Shown: positions 20,191-28,997, counted from the stretch's first letter. The stretch: 64,000 nucleotides of DNA from Gluconacetobacter tumulisoli (GCF_014174155.1 NZ_JABEQM010000003.1:186001-250000); one strand, 5' to 3'. Translations and numbers: made by a program. The notes: generated by a model from the letters alone, not told the origin.

Positions 20191-20925
20191 TCAGGACAGG
20201 GTCTCGCTCTGCAGCAGCATGATTTTTCCCAGCAGGACACCCAGATCACGGCGCCCTTTCAGCCGGATCCATTCGTCGACCGCCGTTCGGAACGCCGCAA
20301 TGCCCGAGCGCGCGGCGACACGGGCCGCGAGTTTCCTGTCGGGCGAGGCCGGAAGGCGGATAACGAGAGCGTCCGCTAGGCTGTCCTCCCATTGGGCATA
20401 TTTGCGCAAACTGACGGGCAGGAGTGCGGGTGTACGTTCGATGAGGTAGACGGAGGAAAACGCTTCCTCACGGGTTGCCGCGATTTTCGGGATCACGGCT
20501 TCCAGGGCACTGCGGATGATGTCCCGAGGCGTGAAATCGGTCGGGCAATGATGCACGCTCGTCGTCAGGACGTCCGTCATCTGCTGCGTCCATGCGGTGA
20601 CAATGTCTGCCTTGGTCGGAAAATACCGGAAAAGCGTGCGGCGCGAGATCCCCGCGACCTCGGCAATCTCGTCGACCGTGGTTTCGTTGAAGCCCTTTTC
20701 CGAAAGCAGCCTCATCGCCGCGGCGATCAGGGCCTCCCTCGTTTCATGACGTCGCTGTTCACGCCGTGAGGGCAAACAGGATTTCCGCTGGTCTGTGGAA
20801 TACGCCACGGCGCGGTGTCGGGACTGGACGGAAGAAGAAGACGGCAAAATGAGGGTCGCTTTCAGAATGGGGAGCGGCTGGCCGAATATAGGAAAAAGCC
20901 GGTCATGACGGGTGCTTTGACCCAA
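20191..20925 (-). CDS. TetR-family transcriptional regulator
   Basis: The DNA-binding domain is clear: ETREALIAAAMRLLSEKGF, then TTVDEIAEVAGISRRTLFRY, then FPTKADIV. The all-helical C-terminal domain resembles MftR/TetR_C types. The full open frame is 244 residues; the first ~40 residues are not conserved-looking, so the real start may be a GTG at 20808 or nearby, with no strong ribosome-binding site to decide. It is convergent with the NDH-2 gene and may control the aldehyde dehydrogenase/NDH-2 pair through the palindrome at 17152; this is inferred from proximity. Confidence 0.85.
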   Translation of the reverse strand: MGQSTRHDRLFPIFGQPLPILKATLILPSSSSVQSRHRAVAYSTDQRKSCLPSRREQRRHETREALIAAAMRLLSEKGFNETTVDEIAEVAGISRRTLFRYFPTKADIVTAWTQQMTDVLTTSVHHCPTDFTPRDIIRSALEAVIPKIAATREEAFSSVYLIERTPALLPVSLRKYAQWEDSLADALVIRLPASPDRKLAARVAARSGIAAFRTAVDEWIRLKGRRDLGVLLGKIMLLQSETLS

Positions 20926-21124
20926 GGACGCCAGGATAACTCAAAATACTCTTTTCGACACCCTCGGTTTCAAAAAAACCTGATACTGTGCATGGGGATT
21001 CGACGCGATGCCTGCGGCGGTCGTTACGCCAGTCCGTATTGTGAAAAATCGGTGGCCCCAGACCGGACAGCGTGTAAGGTCGGCGCGCAACGCGGATCAT
21101 GGAGCGTCCGATCCGCATGCGGGT

Positions 21125-21796
21125 TCAGGTGTCGGGCGTGGCATCCAGGGCGCGCACCATTGCCGCCACATCGTCGTCGTCGGTGGGACGGTTCATATCG
21201 AACATCGCCGCCTCGGTGATCCCGGCATAGCGGCCCAGGCCACCCGCGCGCAGGATCGGGTGGGCGCGGGCGGTGTCATATACCCCGTCGACCAGCATGG
21301 CCCGGTCGATATGTACCGCGACGACCTCGCCCATGATCATCCAGGTCTCGAGCTCGACGCCCCGCTGGTCGCGCAGGGGGAATAATTGCGTCAGCCGACA
21401 TTCGAAATTCACCGGACTGGACCGCACGCGCGGCGCACCGACCAGTCGTGCGGGCGCCTGCGCCAGGCCGGCCAGGGCGAATTCGTCCTGCGTCACGGCG
21501 GCGGAGGTCAGGTTCATCCGGGACGCCATGCAGCGGGTGACGAGGTTCCATACGAATTCGCCGGTGTCACGGATGTTGGCGACCGTGTCCTTCCAGCCCA
21601 CACTGGCGAAGCCGATGATCGGCGGGCGGTAGTTGAAAGCATTGAAGAAACTGTAGGGTGCCAGATTGGCACGGCCCTGGGCCGATCGGCTGGATATCCA
21701 TCCGATCGGGCGCGGCCCGACGATGGCGGAAAACGGATCGTGCCGCAGGCCGTGCCCGTCGCGCGGTTCGTAATAATGGAAGTCGTCGTCCACCAT
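21125..21796 (-). CDS. Flavin reductase family protein (FMN-binding split barrel)
   Basis: A 223-residue protein opening MVDDDFHYYEPRDGHGL, with the flavin-reductase pattern GPRPIGWISSRSAQGRANLAPYSFFN and a later NFECRLTQLFPL. Members bind FMN and reduce it with NAD(P)H, often for a partner monooxygenase, or act on flavin-linked small molecules. No monooxygenase is adjacent. The Met at 21796 with a GGGGGCAGGA upstream region is preferred to the longer frame reaching 21973. Confidence 0.85.
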   Translation of the reverse strand: MVDDDFHYYEPRDGHGLRHDPFSAIVGPRPIGWISSRSAQGRANLAPYSFFNAFNYRPPIIGFASVGWKDTVANIRDTGEFVWNLVTRCMASRMNLTSAAVTQDEFALAGLAQAPARLVGAPRVRSSPVNFECRLTQLFPLRDQRGVELETWMIMGEVVAVHIDRAMLVDGVYDTARAHPILRAGGLGRYAGITEAAMFDMNRPTDDDDVAAMVRALDATPDT

Positions 21797-22495
21797 GATC
21801 CTGCCCCCTGATGCCCGGTCGTTTCCCGGGCCGACAGATATGGGCAAGGAACATTCCGTCGTCGAGGGCGCGATTACTGCAACGTGGCGATCACCTTCAG
21901 GCCCGCCTACGCGGTGCCCGGGGGCGGCGACGTTTCGCCGGGATGGATCGGGGCGAAGCCGTATAGGCCTCAATCACCGGTGCATTGGTTTGCCGCATCA
22001 GCATCGTCGTGCCCGGGGCCACGCTGGCCTGCCGCGGATCGCCTTGCCATCATGCAAGCGGTCTCGGACGTGGCAGCAGGAATACAGCACGCCGATCCGA
22101 TACCGCGGCCGAGATGGCAGAAGCAGGGAAGGATCCGCCGATATAAACTTCGTGCGCAGGAAGGGTACCGTGCCGCTCCGGAAGAGCGGGTCCAATTCGA
22201 TTCAACGGGGGACGATGCATCCCCATGAGGCGACACGATTGCCTGTCCATTCGGCAGGGCGGTGGCGGGACGAGGAGACGCAAAATCCGGCCCAGCGTGA
22301 TTTTGGTCGACGTAATCCGGGGTACGGTGGCAGAGGCGGGTCCGCCGGATGTTCACATCGAGAGCGCGACGGGAAGATGGAGGATATTCATTTTTGCGAT
22401 TCTGATATGTGAAAAAAGCGCGACATCGCCAATACGCTACATTTCATGTTTTTTTCTTATTATTATAGGGCATGTCGCACACTCCGCGATTTACA

Positions 22496-22515
22496 TGACT
22501 TTTACGTGAACGTAA
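22496..22515. repeat. Copy 1 of TGACTTTTAYGTGAAC with inverted repeat TTACG-TGAA-CGTAA
   Basis: TGACTTTTACGTGAAC occupies 22496-22511; its right part is also in a perfect inverted repeat, TTACG then CGTAA, around TGAA (22502-22515). A second copy with one substitution is at 22684. A pair of protein-binding sites is one reading; chance in AT-rich DNA is the other. Confidence 0.4.
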
Positions 22516-22683
22516 TTGGCGCCGGAAGTTACACGAACTGAGACGAGGGAGCGGGTTCTGGAAGCGATTCCGGGCGTCTTCTTCCACGTTTTGTCATGAT
22601 TTGTAATAGGAAAATTAGGTATATATGCCGAAATCGAAGCGGATATACCGAGTAGACTTCAGTTTTAAAACGACAAATATTGT

Positions 22684-22699
22684 TGACTTTTATGTGAAC
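22684..22699. repeat. Copy 2 of TGACTTTTAYGTGAAC
   Basis: TGACTTTTATGTGAAC, 15 of 16 bases identical to the copy 188 bp upstream. This copy lacks the right arm of the inverted repeat. Confidence 0.4.
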
Positions 22700-23039
22700 A
22701 AAAGATGTGTGGCCATTTTCATTTGTCGAGGATATTTTTTGTCCAGAAGATATAATGATTGATAGCAGTATTATTTTGAATAAAAGGGAGTTATCGTCAC
22801 CTTTTTTGTTATAACAAAACGACTTCCACAGGAAACGAAAAGTGGAGTGGTCCCGTTGTTAATGTAAATTTGAAATATAATTCTGCCATATTTGGATATT
22901 TCACGCCTTTCGATCTCCAATATAAATAAATATACGAGATTGAAATAATGATTTCACTTATATGCGGTCTTCCCGCGAGAGGAAGATGTGAACGATGACC
23001 ACTGTCGCGGCCTCCGGCCGTGCACGATACGCGAAAGGG

Positions 23040-23350
23040 AACGGGAACTGTCGTATTCGACCGGTGGCAAGCTGTACCAGGATCTGTCGTGGAAAACGCG
23101 GCATGGCGTCGAGGTTCTGGCGTGCCGTACCGCCAGAACGGATCGTTTCTTCCGGAGAATGGCGTCGGCGAGGCTGGGATGGCGGCTGGACGATCGCGCC
23201 GCGGCGGATGTCGCGACCTTCATCCGGACAAGCGGGGGGAACCATGCACGCCGGTTGGCGTGCAGGACATCGCGCGGATCCGCAGGACGATCGACAGCGG
23301 ACCGACGCCGGAAAGCAGGGACACCGTTGACCCGTCACCATCATGACGAT
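23040..23350 (+). pseudogene. Decayed C-terminal relic of a membrane-bound dehydrogenase cytochrome c subunit
   Basis: In one frame the region reads GGKLYQD (23060s) and later GWRLDDRAAADVATFIR, TSGGNHA. After the His-Ala the sequence continues one frame over as TPVGVQDIARIRRTI. Together these match the end of the trihaem cytochrome c subunits of acetic-acid-bacterial alcohol and gluconate dehydrogenases, where a haem domain beginning GAxLYxDNCASCHG ends GWRLxDxEVADVxxFIRxSWGNxxxPVTxxxVAxIR. A single-base loss near 23247 explains the shift. The CxxCH haem motif is gone (RHG remains). No start and no N-terminal two thirds are present. A haem-binding-protein gene follows. Confidence 0.6.
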
Positions 23351-23386
23351 GGGGCCTTACCGCAGGACGGATGAAGCAGGGGGAGG

Positions 23387-23887
23387 ATGATGATCGGCAC
23401 GATGACACGCTACATACCCGCGTTCTTCCTGGGGCTCGCGCTGGTCGCGAGCCCCGGGGTGATCGTGGCGGCGACGCCAGGCCTGACCTCGCGGCCGGTG
23501 ATGACCCTGGCGCTGGCCGAACGTCTGCTGCAGGCAGGGGTGCGGGAGGCCGCGCGTAACGGCTGGCCCGGTGTCGTCGCCGTCGTCGACGATGCCGGAC
23601 AGTTGATGGCGCTGACGCGCATGGACAATGCCTATATGCGGGCCAGTGTCGATCTGGCACCGGGAAAGGCCCGCACGGCGGTGATGTTTCACCGTCCGAC
23701 CGCAATTCTGGAGGGCGCGATTGACGGACCGCGACCAGCGCTGGTGACGGCGCAGGGCTATGTCATGATGAAGGGGGGCGAGCCGATCGTCATTGATGGT
23801 CAGCTCGTCGGCGGGATCGGCGTGTCGCTTGATACGCCCGAACATGACGAACAGGTTGCGCTGGCGGCCCTGGCTGGGGTGAAGTAG
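23387..23887 (+). CDS. Haem-binding protein, HbpS/GlcG family, secreted
   Basis: A 166-residue protein with an N-terminal signal peptide (about residues 7-30, ending VIVAATPGL) and a GlcG/HbpS fold: LALAERLLQAGVREAARNGW, VAVVDDAGQLMALTRMD, and the end GGIGVSLDTPEHDEQVALAAL. HbpS-like proteins bind haem or act near redox enzymes, and in acetic acid bacteria they often accompany periplasmic dehydrogenase and cytochrome genes. Two adjacent ATG codons follow GGGGGAGG; the second (23390) or third (23402) may be used. It sits directly after the cytochrome c relic, so it may be the surviving part of a broken operon. Confidence 0.82.
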   Translation: MMIGTMTRYIPAFFLGLALVASPGVIVAATPGLTSRPVMTLALAERLLQAGVREAARNGWPGVVAVVDDAGQLMALTRMDNAYMRASVDLAPGKARTAVMFHRPTAILEGAIDGPRPALVTAQGYVMMKGGEPIVIDGQLVGGIGVSLDTPEHDEQVALAALAGVK

Positions 23888-23956
23888 CGCCGGCCCACAG
23901 GGCTGGATAACGCGTAGAAACATAAAAACACAAAAACAAGAACGCGAGCGAATGAA

Positions 23957-24289
23957 ATGGGAGAGACCACCCTGACCCGGGCCGAGGAGCGCTTCATCCG
24001 ATGGGCCTTCGGCACCTATTCCGGACACAATCCATCCCTGTCGGACGGAATCATCCTGCCGATTTGGAAAAGCGGACCGCGCACCGGCCAGCCGCGCATC
24101 CCGGCATCGATCCGCGACCTGGTGGCGCGCGGATTATTGCGGGTCGTGGCCGAAGAGGGGCCGCCGCGGGCCTATTTTACCCACACTGGAATGACGGCAG
24201 TACGCCGGATGTTCATCAAGCCCCGCTTTGACGCCGGACGCTATATCCACCTGCTGCGCGAGGTGGAGAACGGGGCGGATCCCGGCTGA
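23957..24289 (+). CDS. Small unknown protein, winged-helix-like
   Basis: A 110-residue protein I do not recognise. The central part (IPASIRDLVARGLLRVV, then PPRAYFTHTGMTAVRRMF) has the helix-then-wing rhythm of small winged-helix proteins in which a domain ends in an L..LV.RGLL helix and a T..G..AL-type helix. No transmembrane segment or signal peptide. It lies 69 bp after the haem-binding protein gene, same strand. The amino-acid composition looks protein-like, so I consider it real. Confidence 0.55.
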   Translation: MGETTLTRAEERFIRWAFGTYSGHNPSLSDGIILPIWKSGPRTGQPRIPASIRDLVARGLLRVVAEEGPPRAYFTHTGMTAVRRMFIKPRFDAGRYIHLLREVENGADPG

Positions 24290-24802
24290 TGCCGCGTACC
24301 GGGACGTACCTGCGACGGCCCGGTTGCGACCAACTGGCGACGGACGCCGTCATCGCGGTTTTGTCAAAATCCGCGCCGATTGATTCACATCAACGCGGCG
24401 TTCCCGCCGGACATCTATTGAAAACAGGATCGCGATAGAAGCCGGTTGCTGCCGTGACGGGGCATCCGGTTCTTTCGGGGTGCCGGTTCGTACGGGCCCG
24501 ACAGGTTCCGGACGGTCCATGGCGATGGTGGGACATCCGGTTGTTATAACGGAAAGGAAGACGTCCCATGCAGCGACTGGCCTTGTGCCGTGGGCTTGTC
24601 CGGATCCACGATCCTGCAGCGGGATGAGATGGGATCCGACCGCGATCATGAACGCAATATCGGCGTCAAGCCTGGAGTGTTCCGGGTTTCGGACCCGTAT
24701 TGGATCGAATGATATGCATGCCGGACAACGCTGCATTCGCCTGAGGCGGCGAGAGGGCCCGGCGGGCGGATGGTGGTCGCCGACAGGACAGGAAGCGCAA
24801 GA
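24290..24802. other. Long leader/intergenic region before pyruvate decarboxylase
   Basis: 513 bp with no supported gene; a 108-codon open frame here (24480-24806) has no family resemblance and overlaps the pdc start. It contains a perfect FNR-type site at 24380-24393. If transcription starts just after that site, the mRNA leader would be close to 375 bases. Confidence 0.55.
24380..24393. promoter_or_regulatory. Perfect FNR/ANR/FixK-type binding site TTGAT-N4-ATCAA
   Basis: TTGATTCACATCAA matches the consensus TTGAT-N4-ATCAA for CRP/FNR-family oxygen regulators at every fixed position. It is the only such site I noticed. A class II arrangement would place the transcription start near 24428, about 375 bp before the pyruvate decarboxylase ATG. 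A weak TATTGA at the expected -10 position is the only core-promoter support. Confidence 0.6.
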
Positions 24803-26494
24803 ATGACATATACCGTGGGGATGTATCTGGGCGACCGGCTGAAGCAGATCGGCCTCGACCATCATTTCGCCGTTGCTGGGGATTACAACCTCGTCCTGCT
24901 CGACCAGTTGCTGAAAATCGACGGGATGGAGCAGGTCTATTGCTGCAACGAACTGAATTGCGGCTATAGCGCCGAGGGATATGCGCGGGCGAAAGGGGCA
25001 GGGGCCGCGATCGTGACGTTCAGCGTCGGCGCGATTTCCGCGTTCAACGCGGTCGGCGGCGCGTATGCGGAAAACCTGCCGCTGATCCTGATTTCCGGCG
25101 CACCGAATTCGAACGACCATGGCAGCGGGCACATCCTGCACCATACGATCGGCACGCCCGATTATTCCTATCAGATCGAGATGGCGCGCCGCATCACCTG
25201 TGCCGCGGTCTCGATCATCTCGGCCGACGAGGCGCCGGCGAAGATCGATCATGCGATCCGCACCGCCCTGCGCGAGCGCAAGCCCGCCTATATCGAAATC
25301 GCATGCAACATCTCCGGCGCGGCCTGCGCGCGTCCCGGACCGGCCAGCGCCGTGCTGTCGGACGTGCCGAGCGATGCCGCGACGCTGGAGGCAGCGGTCG
25401 AGGCGATCGCGACATTCCTGAAAAAGCGGGACAAGGTTGCGATCCTGGTCGGCAGCAAGCTGCGTGCGGCAAACGGTGGGGCCGCGACGGTGGCGCTGGC
25501 CGACGCGCTGGGATGTGCGGTGGCGACGATGGCCGCCGCCAAGAGCTTCTTCCCCGAGACCCATCCGAACTATATCGGCACCTATTGGGGCGAGGCCAGC
25601 AGCCCCGGCGCGCGCGAAATCTTCGACTGGGCCGACGGCATCCTGTGCCTGGGCTGCGTGTTCAATGATTATTCCACCGTGGGCTGGACCGCATGGCCCC
25701 GCGGGGCGAACGTCGTGCAGGCCGATATCGGTGCCGTGACGCTGGAGGGGCAGGCCTTCGACGGGCTGCACCTGAAGGACCTGCTGACGGCCCTGGCGGC
25801 GCGCCTGGCGGGCCAGCCGAAAAAGGGGGCCACGATGACGGAATACCGTCGTATCGTCGGCGCACTCGCGCCGGTGGATAGCGCGGCCCCCGCCGCCAGG
25901 CTGACGCGTGCCGAAATGGCGCGGCAGATCGGCGCGCTGCTGACGCCCGAGACGACCCTGCTGGCGGAGACAGGGGATTCCTGGTTCAACGCCATGCGCA
26001 TGAAGCTGCCGCAGGGGGCGCGCGTCGAATTCGAAATGCAGTGGGGCCATATCGGGTGGTCGGTACCCGCGACGTTTGGCTACGCCGTGGCGGAACCGGC
26101 GCGCCGCATCATCACCATGGTGGGCGACGGGTCGTTCCAGCTGACCGCGCAGGAGGTCGCCCAGATGGTGCGTCGCGGATTGCCGGTGATCGTGTTCCTG
26201 GTGAACAACCATGGCTACACGATCGAGGTCGAAATCCACGACGGCCCTTACAACAACATCAAGAACTGGGACTATGCCGGCTTGATCAACGTCTTCAACG
26301 CCGGCGAGGGACGGGGACGCGGCTTCCGTGCGACCACGGGCGCCGAAATGGCCGAGGCCGTGCGGGCGGCGCTGGACAATCACGCCGGCCCGACGCTGAT
26401 CGAATGCGTCATCGACCGTGACGACTGTACCAGCGAACTGATTTCGTGGGGACGCCAGGTGGCGACGGCGAATGCCCGTCCACCGGTGAAATAG
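24803..26494 (+). CDS. pdc: Pyruvate decarboxylase
   Basis: A 563-residue thiamine-diphosphate enzyme that converts pyruvate to acetaldehyde and CO2. It opens [20 protein letters not shown], like the PDCs of Acetobacter, Gluconobacter and Gluconacetobacter. The catalytic Glu is residue 50 in [15 protein letters not shown]. The His pair is in [10 protein letters not shown]. The ThDP/Mg site is [16 protein letters not shown] through [10 protein letters not shown]. Bacterial PDC is rare and is a hallmark of acetic acid bacteria and Zymomonas. The ATG at 24803 has AGGAAG seven bases upstream. Acetaldehyde made here could feed the aldehyde dehydrogenase at 17.3 kb. An FNR-type box lies about 0.4 kb upstream. 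Confidence 0.96.
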   Translation: MTYTVGMYLGDRLKQIGLDHHFAVAGDYNLVLLDQLLKIDGMEQVYCCNELNCGYSAEGYARAKGAGAAIVTFSVGAISAFNAVGGAYAENLPLILISGAPNSNDHGSGHILHHTIGTPDYSYQIEMARRITCAAVSIISADEAPAKIDHAIRTALRERKPAYIEIACNISGAACARPGPASAVLSDVPSDAATLEAAVEAIATFLKKRDKVAILVGSKLRAANGGAATVALADALGCAVATMAAAKSFFPETHPNYIGTYWGEASSPGAREIFDWADGILCLGCVFNDYSTVGWTAWPRGANVVQADIGAVTLEGQAFDGLHLKDLLTALAARLAGQPKKGATMTEYRRIVGALAPVDSAAPAARLTRAEMARQIGALLTPETTLLAETGDSWFNAMRMKLPQGARVEFEMQWGHIGWSVPATFGYAVAEPARRIITMVGDGSFQLTAQEVAQMVRRGLPVIVFLVNNHGYTIEVEIHDGPYNNIKNWDYAGLINVFNAGEGRGRGFRATTGAEMAEAVRAALDNHAGPTLIECVIDRDDCTSELISWGRQVATANARPPVK

Positions 26495-26504
26495 CGGAAG
26501 GCAG

Positions 26505-26529
26505 GCGCCGGTCCGCGCCATTCCGGCGC
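26505..26529 (+). terminator. GC hairpin after pyruvate decarboxylase
   Basis: GCGCCGG at 26505-26511 pairs perfectly with CCGGCGC at 26523-26529 across an 11-base loop, beginning 11 bp after the pdc stop. There is no T-run, so it could act as an attenuator or mRNA-stabilising end before the following MFS gene. Confidence 0.5.
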
Positions 26530-26551
26530 GGGGGTACCATCACGGGATGAT

Positions 26552-27853
26552 ATGCATATGTCCGTAATATCCGCCCGTTTTCCGGCTGCGCTGCCGCAGC
26601 AGGCCGATCGGAAGACCCCGTCCGCCCTGCGGCCGCTTTATGTGCTGGCCTGGTTCCTGTGCGCGGCGTTCTATTTCTACCAGTACGCCGTGCGCTCGGC
26701 GCCCGGCGTGATGCAGGAACAATTGGCACAGGCCTGGGGTGGCAATCATATCGGTGCGATGATCGCGGCCTATTACGTCGCGTACGCCCTGATGGCTCTG
26801 GTGGCGGGCGTCCTGCTGGACCGCTACGGGGCGCACGCCACCATTCCGGCGGGTATCGCGGTGGTATCGGTGGGCTGCCTGGTCTTCGCCAAGGGGGACG
26901 AGGCGGCGGGGATGGGTGGCTTCGTCCTGCAGGCGATGGGTGCGATCTTCGCCTTCATCGGTTCGTCCTATGTCGCGGCGCGCTACCTGCCGCCCCGGAT
27001 GCTGGCGCTGTTCGTCGGGCTGACGCAATGTCTGGGCATGGCCGGCGCGGCCTTCGGGTCCAAGCCGGTGCATCTGCTGATCGATCCGGCGGGCAGCATC
27101 CATGTGGCGTGGCAGCATATCTGGCTGGGCTTTGCCGCCATCGGTGCCATGCTCGCGGTCGCCACCTGGGTGGTGATGCCGCGCGAGCGCGGCGACAGCC
27201 GCGCCCATCACGGCCCGCTGTCGACCGGCAGCCTGGTCGCGCCCTTTCGCGTGGTCTTCGCCAATCGGCAGAGCTGGATCGCCGGAGCCATCGGCGGATT
27301 GCTGTTCGTTCCCACGACGATCGGGGCGCTGGTGTGGGGCGTCCTGATGCTGCATGCAGGTGAGGGCACGTCGACGGCCTTTGCGGCGTCGGATGTCTCG
27401 ATGGTGCCGATCGGCTGGGTCATCGGATGCCCGCTGCTGGGATATGTCTCGGACCGGATCGGACGGCGGCGGCCGGTACTGATCGCGGGGGCGGGGGTGT
27501 TGCTGGCAGCCTGCCTGATGGCCGTCTATGTCCCCGTCGGGGTCATGCCCCGCTATTCGGTGGCGCTGGTCATGGGCATCGCGTCCGGGGCGGCGATGAT
27601 TCCGTTTTCCAGCATGAAGGAAATCAACCCTCCGCAACTGAAGGGCACGGCGGCGGGGGTCATGAATTTCATGGTGTTCCTGACGACCGGCATCATGTCG
27701 CCCGTCGTCTCGGCGCTGATGGGCAAGGACGAACAGGTGTCCATGCCGACGATCCAGCATGCGTTCCTGCCGCTGATCGCCGGCGTCGCGGTGGCGATCG
27801 GCCTGGCGTTCTGCCTGCGCGAGACGGGATGGAAGGTGAACCCGGAAGGATAG
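26552..27853 (+). CDS. MFS transporter
   Basis: A 433-residue protein with 12 predicted membrane segments. It starts the membrane domain at LRPLYVLAWFLCAAFYFYQYAVRSAPGVM, and has the MFS loop motif GVLLDRYGAHATIPAG and the mid-protein loop GYVSDRIGRRRPVLI. The N-terminal pattern resembles anion/sugar-acid transporters of the OPA-ACS range, but the substrate cannot be assigned. The start may be 26552 or the second ATG at 26558. It follows pdc by 57 bp with a hairpin between, so co-transcription is uncertain. It converges with a cytochrome gene, 11 bp apart. Confidence 0.82.
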   Translation: MHMSVISARFPAALPQQADRKTPSALRPLYVLAWFLCAAFYFYQYAVRSAPGVMQEQLAQAWGGNHIGAMIAAYYVAYALMALVAGVLLDRYGAHATIPAGIAVVSVGCLVFAKGDEAAGMGGFVLQAMGAIFAFIGSSYVAARYLPPRMLALFVGLTQCLGMAGAAFGSKPVHLLIDPAGSIHVAWQHIWLGFAAIGAMLAVATWVVMPRERGDSRAHHGPLSTGSLVAPFRVVFANRQSWIAGAIGGLLFVPTTIGALVWGVLMLHAGEGTSTAFAASDVSMVPIGWVIGCPLLGYVSDRIGRRRPVLIAGAGVLLAACLMAVYVPVGVMPRYSVALVMGIASGAAMIPFSSMKEINPPQLKGTAAGVMNFMVFLTTGIMSPVVSALMGKDEQVSMPTIQHAFLPLIAGVAVAIGLAFCLRETGWKVNPEG

Positions 27854-27864
27854 GCGCGAACCCG

Positions 27865-28263
27865 TCAGTCCTCGGGGCCCTTGGCTGGGGGGCGCGGGGC
27901 GTGACAGCCCTGGCACAGGCGGATGGGGCCGCCGGGACGGCCCTGTTCGCGCGTGCGGATATGGCAGGATTCGCAGAATTGATGGAACGTCGTCTCGACG
28001 CGGGTGACGGTTCCGGGTTCGGTCTTGTGGCAGGCGATGCATTCCTGCCGCGGCAGGTGCGCCATCCGTGATTGCGCATAATTATGGTGGCAGGCAATGC
28101 AGTTGATCGCCGTGTGATCGGTATGTGCGAAACGCAGCGGCAATGCCGGATGGGCCATTACGGCGTGCACGTGCAGCCGGTCGATCGCCCATCCTGCCGC
28201 CGCCAGAAGTACGACCCCGAGCAGCGCGCCGACCATGCGGCCCGGACCGCGCCATCCCGTCAT
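27865..28263 (-). CDS. Tetrahaem c3-type cytochrome, membrane-anchored
   Basis: A 132-residue protein with one N-terminal hydrophobic anchor (residues 10-27) and four CxxCH haem-attachment motifs: CIACH (55-59), CIACH (75-79), CESCH (97-101), CQGCH (117-121). Two extra His residues (AHTDHTAIN) can supply axial ligands, as in class III cytochromes. It is expected to face the periplasm and pass electrons. Its ATG overlaps the stop of the cytochrome b-like gene upstream (ATGA), so the two are translated together. Cytochromes c3 are best known from anaerobes; small ones occur sporadically in acetic acid bacteria. Confidence 0.85.
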   Translation of the reverse strand: MTGWRGPGRMVGALLGVVLLAAAGWAIDRLHVHAVMAHPALPLRFAHTDHTAINCIACHHNYAQSRMAHLPRQECIACHKTEPGTVTRVETTFHQFCESCHIRTREQGRPGGPIRLCQGCHAPRPPAKGPED

Positions 28264-28997
28264 CCGGGGCCGCCATGCGGGGTGGCCAGGGCGTAGAGCC
28301 AGGCCGACAGGACGCTTGTCGCCAGCATCAGGGCGACGATGGCCCGGGCGTGGATGGACATGTTCCGCCATCGCCTTCGGCCGGGGATGGCGTGGTTCCG
28401 GTCCGGCCGCAGCAGCCATCGCGACGGCGTCCATGCGGCCGCCCCGACGGTCAGCGCCACGCATAGCGCGATTTTCCACCCGGTGTTCACATGCAGCCCG
28501 GCGCCGGCCACGTGGAAGGCCGACAGCGGCAGCGTGCCGGTGGCGATGACGGAATGGCCGATCCGGAACCGCCGTGCCGTCCGCCATACGATGCGGCGCA
28601 CCCCGTGCAGACCTGACAGCGCCGCCGCCAGCATCAGGCACGCGGCCGCCACCCCCGCCAGCATCGGCCACGGGCCCGACGGCAGCACATCGTCGACCAG
28701 CAACGGCGCGATCCAGAGTGGCGGCAGGACATGCAAGCCCAGCATGGCCAGCGCGCCAGCGCCCAGCCCCCGATGCAGCACCATGAAAAACTTGCCGTCG
28801 CAGTTCGGCCAGGCCGTGGGCCGTCCGTTCATCACGAACAGGCCGAGCAGCAGGATAAAGGCTGCGAAGCCTGCCGTGTCCGCCATATCCCACGCCAGAC
28901 TCACACCCGGCGGCGGTGACGCCAGCAGGAACAGAGCCGTCAGGGTCAGGACCACGCCCACAAGCCCGGCGGTCAGGACGACGATCTCGGCCTTCAT
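28260..28997 (-). CDS. Cytochrome b561/ferric-reductase-like membrane protein
   Basis: A 245-residue polytopic protein with six or so hydrophobic segments. His residues sit inside the helices at positions suited to haem b: FFMVLHRGLGAGALAMLGLH in the third segment, and RIGHSVIATGTLPLSAFHV later. The pattern resembles the ferric-reductase-like/cytochrome b561-type quinol-oxidising subunits. Overlap of its stop with the tetrahaem cytochrome start suggests the pair forms a quinol-to-periplasm electron conduit; the terminal acceptor is unknown. A guanidino-group enzyme gene lies 89 bp upstream on the same strand. Confidence 0.7.
   Translation of the reverse strand: MKAEIVVLTAGLVGVVLTLTALFLLASPPPGVSLAWDMADTAGFAAFILLLGLFVMNGRPTAWPNCDGKFFMVLHRGLGAGALAMLGLHVLPPLWIAPLLVDDVLPSGPWPMLAGVAAACLMLAAALSGLHGVRRIVWRTARRFRIGHSVIATGTLPLSAFHVAGAGLHVNTGWKIALCVALTVGAAAWTPSRWLLRPDRNHAIPGRRRWRNMSIHARAIVALMLATSVLSAWLYALATPHGGPG

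Larger units (their letters stand above)
21797..23039. other. Long gene-poor region with an AT-rich island
   Basis: More than 1.2 kb without a gene I can support. The left part (21.8-22.35 kb) is GC-rich with only overlapping short frames lacking protein-like composition. From about 22.38 to 22.96 kb the DNA becomes strikingly AT-rich and all frames are broken. It contains the TGACTTTTAYGTGAAC repeats described separately. The island could be a regulatory region for something downstream or the scar of a lost or acquired segment. Confidence 0.6.

Noticed and set aside
20178-20196. Short TCCTG/CAGGA hairpin between the NDH-2 and TetR stops
   Set aside because: Only five base pairs and it overlaps the regulator's stop codon; too weak to call a terminator.
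22225-22509. 94-codon frame entering the AT-rich island with a hydrophobic tail
   Set aside because: The hydrophobic end comes from T-rich DNA; no family resemblance or plausible start signal.
24480-24806. 108-codon frame in the pdc leader
   Set aside because: No ribosome-binding site, no recognisable composition, and it overlaps the pdc start. A leader peptide cannot be excluded but is not supported.
24350-26521. 723-codon minus-strand frame opposite pyruvate decarboxylase
   Set aside because: Exact antisense of pdc with low-complexity Arg/His/Gly composition.
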